Positions 26,273 through 35,984 of a stretch of DNA of 64,000 nt are shown piece by piece (the first letter of the stretch is position 1; every line of letters starts with the position of its first letter). The notes beneath the pieces are model-generated. The model searched no databases, was not told where the DNA came from, and worked only from the letters and a program-made list of their open reading frames with translations. The translations under genes were made by a program, and so were the position numbers. Source of the stretch: Aquamicrobium sp. LC103 (lineage in GTDB: Bacteria; Pseudomonadota; Alphaproteobacteria; Rhizobiales; Rhizobiaceae); NCBI RefSeq assembly GCF_001014615.2, contig NZ_LBCQ02000013.1, positions 1-64,000 of the forward strand. Reading direction: 5' to 3'.

Positions 26273-27283
26273 ATGAACATTCGGCCCGCTCTTGCCGGTC
26301 TTGTCCTATCCGTTCTGTTGACCCCGGTCGCCATGGCGCAGTCTACGAACTATCCGATGACGATTGAGAATTGCGGACGGATGCTAAGGCTTGATGCAGC
26401 ACCACAAAAGGTGGTGTCACTCGGGCAGGCCATGCACGAGATTCTGTACGCGCTGGATCTCGGAGACAGAATGGTGGGGACAGCGGTCTGGCTCGGCCCA
26501 GTCAAGGAACAATATGCGGCGGCAAATGCCGCGGTGCCACGCATAGCCGACGAGGCTCCCAGTTTTGAAAGCGTCATATCTTCCAAGCCTACTTTGGTTT
26601 TGTCAGAATTCGAATGGCATGTTGGACCACAGGGAGCAGTGGGGACGCGGGAACAATTCGCCGACGTTGGCATCCAGACTTACATCGCGCCCATGGACTG
26701 CACGCGAAAAGACAATTCCTCGGGCGGCAATGGAAGGCGCGTCGAACCCTTTACGATGGATCAAGTCTATCAGGCGATAACAGAGCTTTCGCAGATATTT
26801 GATGTCCAGGATCGCGGCAAAGCTCTGGTTACCGGCCTGCGTGAACGCGAGGCGCTAGCTGTGGCGAGCGTAGCAAAGGCAAGGGATATCCCGGTGCTGG
26901 TTTGGTTTACCAGTCCTGAAATGGACATGGACGCCTCGGTCGCCGGCACCAACGGGGCGCCGCAATACATCCTATCGAAGCTGAATGCCCGTAATGTCGT
27001 GACTTCCGATGAGGAATGGCCATGGGTGGGTTGGGAAGTGCTCGCCAAATCCAATCCTGCGGTTATCGTGTTGGCTGGAATGGATCGTCGCTTTAATGTC
27101 GGGGACGATCCCCAGAAGAAGATCGACTTCCTGACCTCCGACCCGGTTACCAGCCAGATGTCGGCGGTAAAGGCCCGGCAGTATTTCGTTATGCGAGCAG
27201 AATCGATGAATCCAAGTATGCGGACCGTCGATGGAATTGAGCTTTTAGCCGAAAAGATGCTGGATTATGGTCTTGCCGAGTGA
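26273..27283 (+). CDS. second FecB/BtuF-type substrate-binding protein, paralogue
   Basis: This 336-residue exported protein has the signal peptide RPALAGLVLSVLLTPVAMAQ. It is clearly paralogous to the product of 22353-23369: both share YPxTxENCG at the mature start, SLGQAMHEILYALDLGDRM-like helices, QIFDVQDRG, SDEEWPxVGWE and SDPVxSQM. No permease or ATPase gene follows, so it may use the FecCD-type transporter upstream with a different ligand. ATG 26273 is chosen over the in-frame 26237 because the signal peptide begins there; the upstream extension overlaps the methyltransferase end. Codon use looks somewhat less GC-rich than the first copy. Confidence 0.87.
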   Translation: MNIRPALAGLVLSVLLTPVAMAQSTNYPMTIENCGRMLRLDAAPQKVVSLGQAMHEILYALDLGDRMVGTAVWLGPVKEQYAAANAAVPRIADEAPSFESVISSKPTLVLSEFEWHVGPQGAVGTREQFADVGIQTYIAPMDCTRKDNSSGGNGRRVEPFTMDQVYQAITELSQIFDVQDRGKALVTGLREREALAVASVAKARDIPVLVWFTSPEMDMDASVAGTNGAPQYILSKLNARNVVTSDEEWPWVGWEVLAKSNPAVIVLAGMDRRFNVGDDPQKKIDFLTSDPVTSQMSAVKARQYFVMRAESMNPSMRTVDGIELLAEKMLDYGLAE

Positions 27284-27473
27284 TCGTCGCGAAAGCGGTC
27301 GCCTGGTGGTGGTGCCGCGCCCGCGATGCAGAAGGTAGCAGTCGCATCTGTCTACTCGACGCACGTTGCAGACGGTGATCGTCATCGTCGATCCATCCCA
27401 AATGCTCTACAAGGTCTGCTGTCGTTGTTTTAGCTGCAAACAAAGGTGCGGTCGTCATAAACTCGCAACGAGG

Positions 27474-28331
27474 CTATCGGCCCGCAATGAAGTCCAGCCC
27501 GATGTCGAGGATCGGCGCGCTGTGGGTGATCCAGCCGACGGAGATCAGGTCGACGCCGGTGGCCGCGATTGCGGCAGCGGTTTCAGCGTTGATACCGCCG
27601 GAAGCCTCGGTAATCGCACGGCCAGCCACCATCCGAACCGCGCGAGCGAGATCGTTGAGCGACATATTGTCGAGGAGGACCGCGTCGACGCCGAAAGTCA
27701 GAACTTCCTCGAGCTGGTCGAGCGTGTCGACCTCGATCTCGATCTTCACCACGTGACTGGCATGGGCCCGCGCGCGCTCGACCGCCGCAGCCACCCCGCC
27801 CGTGATTGCGATGTGGTTGTCCTTAATCAGGATCGCGTCGTCGAGGCCGAAGCGGTGGTTGGAGCCGCCTCCCGCGCGTACGGCGTGCTTCTCGAGCGCG
27901 CGCAAGCCGGGCGTGGTCTTGCGCGTGCAGACGATCCTGGACTTGTGCCCGCGCACGGCTCGCACCAGTGTCGCCGTTGCTGTCGCGATGCCGCTCAGGT
28001 GGCAGAGGAAGTTGAGCGCGGTGCGCTCGGCGGTGAGTAGGCCGCGCGCCGAGCCGCTGACAGTGGCGATCGTCTCGCCGGCCGTGACGGCGTCGCCGTT
28101 CGTCCGATGCACCTCCAGCCGGATCGCCGGGTCGATCAGCCGGAATGCGAGCGCGGCGACATCGAGCCCGGCGATGATGCCGAACTGACGGGCGACGAGC
28201 GTCATGCTGGCATCGGCATCGAGGGGGATGATCGCATCGCTCGTCAGGTCGCCGGCCCGGCCGAGATCCTCCAGAAGGGCGATCCGAACGATGGGTTCAA
28301 TAATGATCGAGGGCAGGGGAGGCAGTGTCAT
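27474..28331 (-). CDS. nadC: nicotinate-nucleotide pyrophosphorylase (carboxylating)
   Basis: This 285-residue quinolinate phosphoribosyltransferase converts quinolinate and PRPP to nicotinate mononucleotide in de novo NAD synthesis. Visible signatures are [55 protein letters not shown] and [14 protein letters not shown]. Start ATG 28331 lies one base past the nadB stop; a 22-residue extension upstream overlaps nadB and is rejected. Third gene of nadABC. The spacer 27284-27473 shows nothing recognisable. Confidence 0.95.
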   Translation of the reverse strand: MTLPPLPSIIIEPIVRIALLEDLGRAGDLTSDAIIPLDADASMTLVARQFGIIAGLDVAALAFRLIDPAIRLEVHRTNGDAVTAGETIATVSGSARGLLTAERTALNFLCHLSGIATATATLVRAVRGHKSRIVCTRKTTPGLRALEKHAVRAGGGSNHRFGLDDAILIKDNHIAITGGVAAAVERARAHASHVVKIEIEVDTLDQLEEVLTFGVDAVLLDNMSLNDLARAVRMVAGRAITEASGGINAETAAAIAATGVDLISVGWITHSAPILDIGLDFIAGR

Positions 28332-28332
28332 C

Positions 28333-29883
28333 TCAGGCGGTCCGTTCGAGGGGAGGGACGGGTTCTGCGGCGAGATCGGCGGCGGCTTCCAGCGCATGCG
28401 CCATGGTCAGGCGTGAGCGGCCGGCCGCGTCCGCTCTTGCCGGAAAGTCGACGCGGAAATGCGCGCCACGGCTTTCGGTACGTTGTGAGGCGGCAACTGC
28501 GATCATCAGGGCTACCATTGCCGGATCGGCCTCGGGCCCGTCGCTACTGGCCATGGGTAAGAGGGCGGTCAACGCTTGTGCCATGTCGCGGCCGCTGCGC
28601 TCGAGGCCGAGGGCCGCCGAGGCGATGGGGCGCACCAAGGCAGGATCACGCGGCGCGGGCAGATCGTTTAGCACCGAAAGATGGTTCGGACCCGTCGGCG
28701 CACCGGCAACGCTGCGCGCTACGTCGCGGGCAAAGACCGCGGCTTCCAGGAGCGAGTTGCTGGCGAGCCGATTGGCGCCATGGAGGCCGGTGCACGCCGC
28801 TTCACCGCAGGCCCACAGACCAGCCACCGAACTGTGCCCGGCAAGGTCGACGGCGATCCCACCCATGTGATAATGCGCGGCCGGGAGGATCGGAATCGGC
28901 ATACAGGCGGGGTCGAGTCCCGCGGCCTTGCAGGCTGCGTCGATGGCGGGAAAACGGTCGGCAAAGGCGTGGACCGGCCAATCACGGGCGTCGAGATAGA
29001 CACGGTGTCCCTTGGCCAGATGTTGTGCCACGGCCCGGGCAACGATATCCCGCGGTGCGAGTTCCTCACCCGAAACATCGGCGAGGAAGCGTCGGCCTGT
29101 CTCGTCGATCAGCATCGCGCCTTCACCACGGACGGCCTCGCTGATGAGCGGCATTGGCCGCGATGGCGTATCCAGCGCCGTCGGATGGAACTGTACGAAC
29201 TCCAAATCGGCCAGAACCGCGCCGGCACGCGCGGCCAGCGCGAGGCCCTGGCCGAATGAGCCCATCGGATTGGTAGTGTCGAAAAAGAGCCCGCCGATGC
29301 CGCCGGTTGCGATCACGACACGACTGGTCGGCAGGACGGCTGCATCCCCAGGAGCGGCGACTAGAAGTCCCGATACCGCGCCGTCATGCATGACGAGGCG
29401 GCGTGCATCCGCGCCCTCGATGGAGGTGATCGATGGCGTGTTGCGCACCGCTTCAACCAACGTCCGGATCAGCTCGCGGCCGGTGCCGTCGCCAGCCGCG
29501 TGCACGATGCGCCGGCGGCTGTGCGCCGCCTCCAGGCCGAGCCGCAGGTTACCGTCGTCATCGCGGTCGAACTGCGCACCGAAGCTGGACAAGGCATTGA
29601 TCGCGTCGGCGGCGGCCTCGGTCACGCGATCGACGACCTCGGCGTCGCAGAGCCCGTCGCCGGCTGCGATGGTATCGACGGCATGGAACGAAGAATGATC
29701 GTCTGGTCCGAGGCTTGCAGCGATGCCGCCCTGCGCCAACAGGCTGGAAGACTGAAACCCCAGTGACGCCTTGGAAAAGAGCACGACGGGCTCAGGCGCC
29801 AGATGGAGCGCCGTCATGAGTCCCGCGATGCCACCGCCGATTATGACCGGCTGACCGGCGAGCGCGCCGAAGTGCCGATTCAT
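28333..29883 (-). CDS. nadB: L-aspartate oxidase
   Basis: This 516-residue FAD enzyme oxidises L-aspartate to iminoaspartate for NadA. The N-terminal dinucleotide motif is [14 protein letters not shown], followed by [42 protein letters not shown], and [12 protein letters not shown] plus [15 protein letters not shown] near the FAD site. Start ATG 29883 overlaps the nadA stop by ATGA; the longer upstream open frame lies inside nadA. Cytoplasmic, second gene of the operon. Confidence 0.95.
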   Translation of the reverse strand: MNRHFGALAGQPVIIGGGIAGLMTALHLAPEPVVLFSKASLGFQSSSLLAQGGIAASLGPDDHSSFHAVDTIAAGDGLCDAEVVDRVTEAAADAINALSSFGAQFDRDDDGNLRLGLEAAHSRRRIVHAAGDGTGRELIRTLVEAVRNTPSITSIEGADARRLVMHDGAVSGLLVAAPGDAAVLPTSRVVIATGGIGGLFFDTTNPMGSFGQGLALAARAGAVLADLEFVQFHPTALDTPSRPMPLISEAVRGEGAMLIDETGRRFLADVSGEELAPRDIVARAVAQHLAKGHRVYLDARDWPVHAFADRFPAIDAACKAAGLDPACMPIPILPAAHYHMGGIAVDLAGHSSVAGLWACGEAACTGLHGANRLASNSLLEAAVFARDVARSVAGAPTGPNHLSVLNDLPAPRDPALVRPIASAALGLERSGRDMAQALTALLPMASSDGPEADPAMVALMIAVAASQRTESRGAHFRVDFPARADAAGRSRLTMAHALEAAADLAAEPVPPLERTA

Positions 29884-30854
29884 ATAGCTAGCATCCGCTC
29901 GACGGCGCGGCGCGCTGGCTCGGCCAGTGCCGGCTCGATCGTCACTTCGTGCCGGTTCTCTTCGAGCGCGGATCGGATATTGGCAAGCGTGATGCGTTTC
30001 ATGTGCGGACAAAGGTTGCAGGGGCGCACGAAATCGACCTCTGGATGGGCGACGGCAACGTTGTCGCTCATCGAACATTCGGTCAGGAGCACGACGCGGC
30101 CGGGCTTTTCTCGTCCCACATAGTCGGACATGGCGGCTGTGGAGCCGGAGAAATCGGCTAGGGCGACCACCTCTGGCGGGCACTCGGGATGGGCGAGCAC
30201 GACAACACCGGGATTGTTCTCGCGCAGATCGCGGATGTCGGCCGGCGTGAAGCGCTCATGCACCTCGCAATGCCCCTTCCAGGCAATGATCTCGACATCC
30301 GTCTCGGCGGCGATGTTTCTCGCCAGATATTCGTCAGGCAGCATCATGACACGGGATACGCCGAGCGATTCGACGACTGCCTTTGCATTGCCCGAGGTGC
30401 AGCATATGTCGGATTCGGCCTTCACGGCGGCGGAGGTATTGACGTAGGTGACGACCGGCACATCAGGATAATGCCGCCGCATTAGGCGCACGTCCGCAGG
30501 TGAGATGGACTCGGCCAGTGAGCAGCCGGCTTCGAGGTCGGGGATCAGCACTGTCTTGTCCGGATTGAGCAGCTTCGCCGTCTCTGCCATGAAATGTACG
30601 CCGGCCAGAACGATCACGTCGGCCCGGGTATCGGCCGCCTTGCGAGCCAATGCTAGGCTGTCGCCGACGATGTCTGCTACGCAGTGGAAGATTTCCGGCG
30701 TCTGGTAGTTGTGCGCCAGGATGACGGCGTTGCGCTGCCGCTTCAGCGCAAGGATCGCCTCGATGTCGTCGACGAAGACCGGCCATTCGATCGAAGGGAT
30801 GACGCGCTTTACCCTGTCATAGAGCGTTCTTGCCGGCATCGGTACATCGAGCAT
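29880..30854 (-). CDS. nadA: quinolinate synthase
   Basis: This 324-residue [4Fe-4S] enzyme condenses iminoaspartate with dihydroxyacetone phosphate to quinolinate. Motifs: [71 protein letters not shown] and [14 protein letters not shown]. The three cluster cysteines are in [13 protein letters not shown] and PCNLCPH. It is first of nadABC, directly after a 66-bp gap with two operator palindromes. Confidence 0.95.
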   Translation of the reverse strand: MLDVPMPARTLYDRVKRVIPSIEWPVFVDDIEAILALKRQRNAVILAHNYQTPEIFHCVADIVGDSLALARKAADTRADVIVLAGVHFMAETAKLLNPDKTVLIPDLEAGCSLAESISPADVRLMRRHYPDVPVVTYVNTSAAVKAESDICCTSGNAKAVVESLGVSRVMMLPDEYLARNIAAETDVEIIAWKGHCEVHERFTPADIRDLRENNPGVVVLAHPECPPEVVALADFSGSTAAMSDYVGREKPGRVVLLTECSMSDNVAVAHPEVDFVRPCNLCPHMKRITLANIRSALEENRHEVTIEPALAEPARRAVERMLAI

Positions 30855-30867
30855 GGAAACCTCCTGA

Positions 30868-30886
30868 TATGCTCAAAGTGAGTATA
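30868..30886. promoter_or_regulatory. NadQ-type operator 1
   Basis: TATGCTCAAAGTGAGTATA is a 19-bp palindrome (TATgCTCA, 3-base centre, TGAGtATA) starting 14 bp before the nadA start. Its first 12 bases form a perfect inverted repeat with 30902-30913 of the second site. Confidence 0.8.
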
Positions 30887-30894
30887 AACAGGCA

Positions 30895-30913
30895 TATGCT
30901 TACTTTGAGCATA
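30895..30913. promoter_or_regulatory. NadQ-type operator 2
   Basis: TATGCTTACTTTGAGCATA is the second copy of the 19-bp palindrome, centred 27 bp from the first, between the regulator stop and nadA. Two tandem sites suggest cooperative repression of nadABC. Confidence 0.8.
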
Positions 30914-30920
30914 AGAAGAG

Positions 30921-31865
30921 TCAAGCCTTAGCGATGGGCAATTTCGTGCCTGCGACAGTTCGTTCCACCAGCACGGCGGGGCGGAAGCGGAACAGCTTGG
31001 CGGGGCGCCCGCCGGTCTCGGCTGTGGTCTTGCCGGTTTCCTCGACCAACTCCTGCTGCTCAATGAGGCGACGGAAATTCTGCTTGTGAACCGGCCGGCC
31101 GGCGAGCGCCTCGACGGCGCGTTGCAGGTGGAGCAGGGTGAAGACCGGTGGCATCACCTCGAACACCACGGGTCGATATTTGATCTTGGTGCGGAGCCTG
31201 GCGATGCCGGTCGCCAGGATGCGGCGATGGTCGACCGCCATCTGGTTGCCCGGCACCGTTTCATCGCGACCAGCCTCGCGGTTCCGCCGCGCTTCAGGCA
31301 CCAGGCCCGCTTCATAGAGCAGTTCATAGCGCTGCAGTACCAGTTCCTCGTTCCAGGCGCGCCCGTCGAGCCCAAAGCAAAGCGCGACACGTTGCCAGCG
31401 TTCCTCACGGTTGCCCGCGCCGGCCTCGTCGGCCCAATGCCTCAATCGCGGCAGGATGGTCTGCTCGATCACGGGCGGCTGCGCCGTGCGGTGGTCTTCC
31501 CACGGAAAATAGCCGTACCAGCTTCGCCAGTCGCGTTTCGACTGGTACTCGGTGTTTTCGTCGCGGGTGAGGCCCAGATAGCTGATCGAGATCGCCCGGC
31601 GCGCATGGTCTTCGGCCATGCGGTCGCGGTCGGCGAAGGTGTAGAGTTGCTCGACATAGCCCAACGGATGGCCCGTCTGCTGTTCCACCCAATTGCGCAA
31701 TCCCGCCTGCAGCGACCGGTGCCCGAGTTCGAACGGTCCCGATGGCAGCGCGCTTCCCCGGCTGATGGTCAGAGCGACTGGCTGACCATCGATTATAGCG
31801 GTTACAACGGCAATCAGCTCGACCTGTACGTCGTGGCGTTGATCGGTTTCGTCTTTCGCGTTCAT
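30921..31865 (-). CDS. nadQ: NAD biosynthesis regulator, COG4111 (NadQ/NrtR-like)
   Basis: This 314-residue protein has an N-terminal degenerate Nudix-like domain (ELIAVVTAIIDGQPVALTIS, LRNWVEQQTGHPLGYVEQLYTFADRDR, ISISYLGLTRDE) and a C-terminal winged helix (about 240-300, PPVFTLLHLQRAVEALAGRP, HKQNFRRLIEQQELVEET). This is the alphaproteobacterial COG4111 architecture that represses NAD synthesis genes. It stands immediately upstream of nadABC in the same orientation, with twin palindromes between. Start ATG 31865 is chosen because homology begins at MNAKDETDQ; an upstream extension to 31982 is possible but has no domain content. Confidence 0.88.
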   Translation of the reverse strand: MNAKDETDQRHDVQVELIAVVTAIIDGQPVALTISRGSALPSGPFELGHRSLQAGLRNWVEQQTGHPLGYVEQLYTFADRDRMAEDHARRAISISYLGLTRDENTEYQSKRDWRSWYGYFPWEDHRTAQPPVIEQTILPRLRHWADEAGAGNREERWQRVALCFGLDGRAWNEELVLQRYELLYEAGLVPEARRNREAGRDETVPGNQMAVDHRRILATGIARLRTKIKYRPVVFEVMPPVFTLLHLQRAVEALAGRPVHKQNFRRLIEQQELVEETGKTTAETGGRPAKLFRFRPAVLVERTVAGTKLPIAKA

Positions 31866-31982
31866 CCGTATCGCACGGCCCCTGTTTCTGAGCGTCGTGG
31901 TGCAGGATGTATCAGGAGGAAGGAGAGGGCGAAACTGCGGTTCCGCAACGCCCCCTCGCCGATATTTGACGCCTCGACCCAC

Positions 31983-32717
31983 CTAAACTTTATCACGATC
32001 AGGATCCGTCATCGCATCGTCATGCCAGATCCACCATTCGTAAGGTGGGGTCTGAGGATAGCCCTTGGCCGAGTCTTCCCACGTCTCTTGGCGACCAAGT
32101 GCGGTGATGTCGAGGTAGTTCCAGGTGTTCCCCATTTGCTCGTCGCCGCGGCCGTTGATGAAGCCGGTGCGGAACACGACGTCGCCGTCACGGATGAACG
32201 CGTTCGTGCCGTGCCATTCGTCCACGCCGAAGTCGGCATCGAAATCGTCCGTCAACGTGTACCACGGGATATGTTCCCAGCCCATCTTTGCCTTTAGGCG
32301 CTGAAGGTCGTCTTGCGACCCGCGCGAGACGAAGGCGAGGCTGGTGTCGCGGGCGCCCAGATGTGCCGGATGCGCGACCTGATCGGCGACCATGGAGCAG
32401 CCGATACAGCCGCGTTCCGGCCAGCGCCCGACGCCGGGCTCCATGAAAGCGCGATAAACGATCAACTGTCGGCGGCCATCGAATAGGTCGAGCAGACTCA
32501 CGCGGCCATTCGGCCCTTCAAAGGCGTAATCCTTCTCGACCGCCAGCCAAGGCATCCGCCGGCGTTCGGCGGCCAGGGCGTCGCGGGCCCGCGAATGCGC
32601 CTTTTCCTTCACGTGCAACTCCTCCCATGCGGCCTTCCACTCCTCAGCCGACACGACTGGCGGAGTCTGCATTCCGACCAGTTTGTTTCCTCGGTCATTT
32701 TCAGATGATGTGGTCAT
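31983..32717 (-). CDS. DUF899 family thioredoxin-like protein (copy 1)
   Basis: This 244-residue protein has the DUF899 layout: N-terminal VSAEEWKAAWEELHVKEKAHSRARDALAAERRRMPW, LLDLFDGRRQLIVYRAF, then a CxxC in RGCIGCSMVADQ (about 111-114) and the C-terminal WNYLDITALGRQETWED. The family is a peroxiredoxin/thioredoxin-fold group whose biochemical role is not established. There is no signal peptide, so it is cytoplasmic. GGAGG precedes the ATG at 32717. It is the last of three paralogues in one leftward run with an MFS exporter, suggesting a redox- or detoxification-related operon (inference). Confidence 0.87.
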   Translation of the reverse strand: MTTSSENDRGNKLVGMQTPPVVSAEEWKAAWEELHVKEKAHSRARDALAAERRRMPWLAVEKDYAFEGPNGRVSLLDLFDGRRQLIVYRAFMEPGVGRWPERGCIGCSMVADQVAHPAHLGARDTSLAFVSRGSQDDLQRLKAKMGWEHIPWYTLTDDFDADFGVDEWHGTNAFIRDGDVVFRTGFINGRGDEQMGNTWNYLDITALGRQETWEDSAKGYPQTPPYEWWIWHDDAMTDPDRDKV

Positions 32718-32815
32718 GGTTCTCGATCCTCCAGGTTAGGTGCGTTCGAGCCGAGATCTCACGTGGTCTGTTCGGTGCTGCTCGCATTGAAGCAACAACG
32801 TCAGCCGTTGTCCGC

Positions 32816-33544
32816 TCACAAATTGTCGGAATGTCCCGACTCCAAGCGACGCCATTGAGAAATGGGCCGGCCATCGCGACGAAACGGATGGTTGGTTTCT
32901 CCCCAGTGCTGTGGCCAGCCGGCGGGCGAATCTTCAAAATCCTCCTGCCGCCCATAGACGGTCAGGTCGAGCAGACGGTAACTGTTGTCCATCGCCTCGA
33001 CGCCGCGCCGGGTCGTCCAATAGGTCTCGAACACGTCGGATCCGCGCCGCAAGTAGCAAACGAGGTGCATCATTCCGATGCGGCGGCCGACCAGCAGCGT
33101 GCCGAGCGAATCTTGGGCCGAGTACCAGGGCATCTTCCAACCCATGAAGTCGCGGTATCGCAAGCTCTCCTCAAACGACCCCTGGGAGAAAGTGGCGTAA
33201 GTGACGTCGCGGGAGTGAATATGGGAGAGTTCGCGCACCTGCGTCGTGAAGAAGGTGCAGCCCTCGCATTGCTCGGGCGCCGGCTGGCCATCGAACCACA
33301 TGTAATAATACGCGATGAGCATTTGGCGCCCCTCGAAGGCATCGAGCAGCGTCGTAGCTCCATTTTCGCCTATGAGCGGCGTGGCGCCATCGACTCTAAC
33401 CATCGGCAGCCGCCGACGAGCCGCTGCGATCGTGTCGCCTTCTCTCATGTGTGCCTTCTCTCGAACCCGCAATGCGTCCAATTCTGCTTGGAATGTGGCG
33501 CGATCGACGACTTCAGGGGCTGCATAGTCCATCTTCTGGGGCAT
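32816..33544 (-). CDS. DUF899 family thioredoxin-like protein (copy 2)
   Basis: This 242-residue paralogue of the neighbouring DUF899 proteins has the N-terminal RATFQAELDALRVREKAHMREGDTIAAARRRLPM in recognisable blocks, LLDAFEGRQMLIAYYYMWF, CxxC in EQCEGCTFF, and SYRLLDLTVYGRQEDFED at the end. The start is set at MPQKMDY (ATG 33544), preceded by GAGGAGA; a 20-residue extension to 33604 has no family support. It lies 66 bp after the MFS gene and 98 bp before copy 1. Confidence 0.87.
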   Translation of the reverse strand: MPQKMDYAAPEVVDRATFQAELDALRVREKAHMREGDTIAAARRRLPMVRVDGATPLIGENGATTLLDAFEGRQMLIAYYYMWFDGQPAPEQCEGCTFFTTQVRELSHIHSRDVTYATFSQGSFEESLRYRDFMGWKMPWYSAQDSLGTLLVGRRIGMMHLVCYLRRGSDVFETYWTTRRGVEAMDNSYRLLDLTVYGRQEDFEDSPAGWPQHWGETNHPFRRDGRPISQWRRLESGHSDNL

Positions 33545-33610
33545 GATCGTCTCCTCTTGGTTCTGAATGGAAGTGAAAGGGTGCGGCCGCGGTAGGCGCC
33601 GCACCCATGT

Positions 33611-34828
33611 TCACTCGGCAGGGGCCAAAGCCGAAGCAGAATCCTGCGAAACCCCATCGGGGCCCCGTTGCGTTGCGATGAGTACAGCCGCAAGAATGGC
33701 ACAGGTCGCGGTCACATAGAGTGGAGCGCTCGTCCCAACGAGATCCATAGCGATACCGCCAGCGATGGCACCCAGAGTGACGCCGAACTGAATGACGGCC
33801 AGAAAGAGCCCACCCACGCCCTCGAGCTGATCGGGCGCGGCGCGACCCATCCACGTCTGGGTCATCACCGGTCCCGCGCCTATGGCTATGCCCCAGGCGG
33901 CGGCGAAGACGAGGATCGCAATGTAAGCGCTGTCGAGCGTCAACAGGCCGACCGTAGCGATCGCCAGAACCAGGAACGTGGCGCCAAAACCGTCGCGCAA
34001 CATGCGATCGGCGAATACGCCCGCGATTCCACTCCCCGCCAGACTGGCTAGGCCGAGGGTCAACAGAACGGCGGCGATGGCAGTTGGATCGAGCTTGCCA
34101 CTCGTTTCCAGATAGGGCCGCATGAAGGTGAAGCCGCTGACTTCGCCTCCAAAGAACAGCAGTCCAACGACCAGTCCCACCCGCACAGGTCGCCGTTTCA
34201 GCAGGCCGAACAGGCTCGAAAGACTCGTTGCGTTTGTCGCCGGCACGCTCGGCAAGCAGACGATCTGCAACAGCAGCGCGAGCAAACCGCACCCGGCCGC
34301 GGCCGTGAATGCCGCTCGCCAGCCGAACGCTTCTCCGATCAGGGTGGCAAGCGCCGGAGCGACAACGAGCCCCGCCGAGAGCCCCATGAAGACGATCGAC
34401 ATGCCCTTGCCCATGTCCTCCATGGTGACGAGCCGGACGACAGTTGCGCCAGCCAGGGCAAAAAATCCGCCGATGGCCACGCCCAGGAGCATGCGGGCGA
34501 CCAGCAGCACGAAATAGTCGGATGTGAAGGCTACCGCGATGTTGGATGCGATCACCAGGGCGCAGAGGGCCAGATTGATCAGCTTGCGATCCAGGCGGCC
34601 GATGATGAGTGCCACTGTGGGCGCTGCGATGCCGGCAAACAGCGCCGTGAGGGTCACCGCCTGACCGGCGGCGCCTTCCGTAACACCGAGATCGGCGGCC
34701 ATTGGCGTGAGTACTGCCATGGGCAGTAGTTCGCTGCTGATCAGAGCAAAGCTCCCAAAGGTAAGGGAAACGACTGACAGCCAGGTCGATATCGGCCATA
34801 CGCTGCTCTTGGGGACAGTTTGGGACAT
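33611..34828 (-). CDS. MFS transporter (AraJ/PbuE-like exporter)
   Basis: This 405-residue inner-membrane protein has twelve predicted hydrophobic segments in two halves. N-terminal features FGSFALISSELLPMAVLTPMAADLGVTEGAAGQAVT and LDRKLINLALCALVIASN match the DHA1-type arabinose/nucleoside exporter group. A strong AGGAGG precedes the ATG. It is flanked by DUF899 genes in the same orientation (47 bp and 66 bp gaps), so it may export a compound related to their activity. Substrate unknown. Confidence 0.9.
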   Translation of the reverse strand: MSQTVPKSSVWPISTWLSVVSLTFGSFALISSELLPMAVLTPMAADLGVTEGAAGQAVTLTALFAGIAAPTVALIIGRLDRKLINLALCALVIASNIAVAFTSDYFVLLVARMLLGVAIGGFFALAGATVVRLVTMEDMGKGMSIVFMGLSAGLVVAPALATLIGEAFGWRAAFTAAAGCGLLALLLQIVCLPSVPATNATSLSSLFGLLKRRPVRVGLVVGLLFFGGEVSGFTFMRPYLETSGKLDPTAIAAVLLTLGLASLAGSGIAGVFADRMLRDGFGATFLVLAIATVGLLTLDSAYIAILVFAAAWGIAIGAGPVMTQTWMGRAAPDQLEGVGGLFLAVIQFGVTLGAIAGGIAMDLVGTSAPLYVTATCAILAAVLIATQRGPDGVSQDSASALAPAE

Positions 34829-34874
34829 CTTATCCTCCTAATTCGATTGCCGCGGCTGCTGGCGGCGCGCGTAA

Positions 34875-35582
34875 CTATTCTGCTTGCGGGTACTCATCAT
34901 GCAGACGAAGCCAGCTCATGGTGCCTCCGGTCTCGTTGCGGCCCCTGGGCGTTAAATCGAGCCAGTTGAAGGCGCCCATCAGCAGTTCGGTGCCGCGGTG
35001 ATAGGTCGAATAGGTATGGTAGATGTCGCCATCTTCGTCCTTGATGAAGACGCTGACGCCGAACATGTCCGGGGACTTTTGGATCCTGATCTTGTCGTAG
35101 TTGTAGAACGCGCGGCCGGCGGCACGATCTGCCTCGGTAAACGACACGCCGAAATCATAATTGAAGTCGCCGTCTCCGGACGAGATCCAGCGAAAGGCCC
35201 AGCCCATCCGGGCCTTCACCTGCTCGATCCGCGCGATCGGCGCCCGTGATATCGCGGCGAAGGCCAGGTCGGCCTGCTCGAAATGCTGCCGCGCCGCATC
35301 GACGTGATCCATCGTATACGAGCAGCCTGGGCAGATATGATCCGAGCCGGGCGTGAGCATGAAGTGATAGATGGCGAGCTGGCTGCGATCGCCGAACAGG
35401 TCAGTCAAGGTGCATTTGCCGTCAGAGGCGTCGAAGACATAGGATTTTTCGATCTTGAACCATGGAAGACGCCGGCGTTCGGCGCGCAGGGCGTCGAGCG
35501 CATGGGTCATCTCGAGCTCCTTGGCCAGAAGCGCCTTGCGCGCCGCAAGCCAGTCTTCGCGTGAAACGATGGTCGGATGCAT
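34875..35582 (-). CDS. DUF899 family thioredoxin-like protein (copy 3)
   Basis: This 235-residue DUF899 protein has VSREDWLAARKALLAKELEMTHALDALRAERRRLPW in conserved blocks, LTDLFGDRSQLAIYHFML, CxxC in HICPGCSYTMDHVD (about 93-96) and FNWLDLTPRGRNE. Start ATG 35582 is two bases after the stop of the small membrane protein gene, so the two are likely coupled; an in-frame extension to 35735 covers that gene and is rejected. It is the first of the three paralogues in the operon. Confidence 0.88.
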   Translation of the reverse strand: MHPTIVSREDWLAARKALLAKELEMTHALDALRAERRRLPWFKIEKSYVFDASDGKCTLTDLFGDRSQLAIYHFMLTPGSDHICPGCSYTMDHVDAARQHFEQADLAFAAISRAPIARIEQVKARMGWAFRWISSGDGDFNYDFGVSFTEADRAAGRAFYNYDKIRIQKSPDMFGVSVFIKDEDGDIYHTYSTYHRGTELLMGAFNWLDLTPRGRNETGGTMSWLRLHDEYPQAE

Positions 35583-35584
35583 GA

Positions 35585-35878
35585 TCAGTCCCCTTGAACC
35601 TGCGGGTTGGGTCGAGTGAATTGTCGCGAGAGAGCGGAAGCGAGCTTCAGCCAGGGCGACAGGTGGAAAAAGCTCATCAGCAGGTACATCCACACCATGC
35701 CGCCGATCGGCAGAATGCCGGTTCCCGACGCGCAAATCATCGCTTGCATGTCATTCGTCGAAATCCAGGCCATCGAAGCGAAGGTTGGCGAAGCTGCAAG
35801 AGCGAGCCAGCCTCCAGCATCGCGTGACTGCTGGGTATCGGGAGGGCGTTTTCTTGCTAGTATGGACGTCGTCGTCAT
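35585..35878 (-). CDS. small membrane protein linked to DUF899
   Basis: This 97-residue protein starts at MTTTSILARKRP (ATG 35878), giving the frame that runs into the DUF899 gene. It has two hydrophobic segments (GGWLALAASPTFASMAWIS and GILPIGGMVWMYLLMSFFHL) and a C-terminal PWLKL. Such small proteins are seen beside DUF899 genes; no function is known. First gene of the leftward operon that faces the TPR/HTH regulator gene across a 106-bp divergent gap. Confidence 0.7.
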   Translation of the reverse strand: MTTTSILARKRPPDTQQSRDAGGWLALAASPTFASMAWISTNDMQAMICASGTGILPIGGMVWMYLLMSFFHLSPWLKLASALSRQFTRPNPQVQGD

Positions 35879-35984
35879 TTCGAACTTCCAGTTGAGTTTC
35901 GCCGATACTTTTCGGCGCTGAACCTGACAAAGATGTACTGCTGACGAGCGGGAGAACGTGAGTAACAAGTGTGACAGGATTTGA

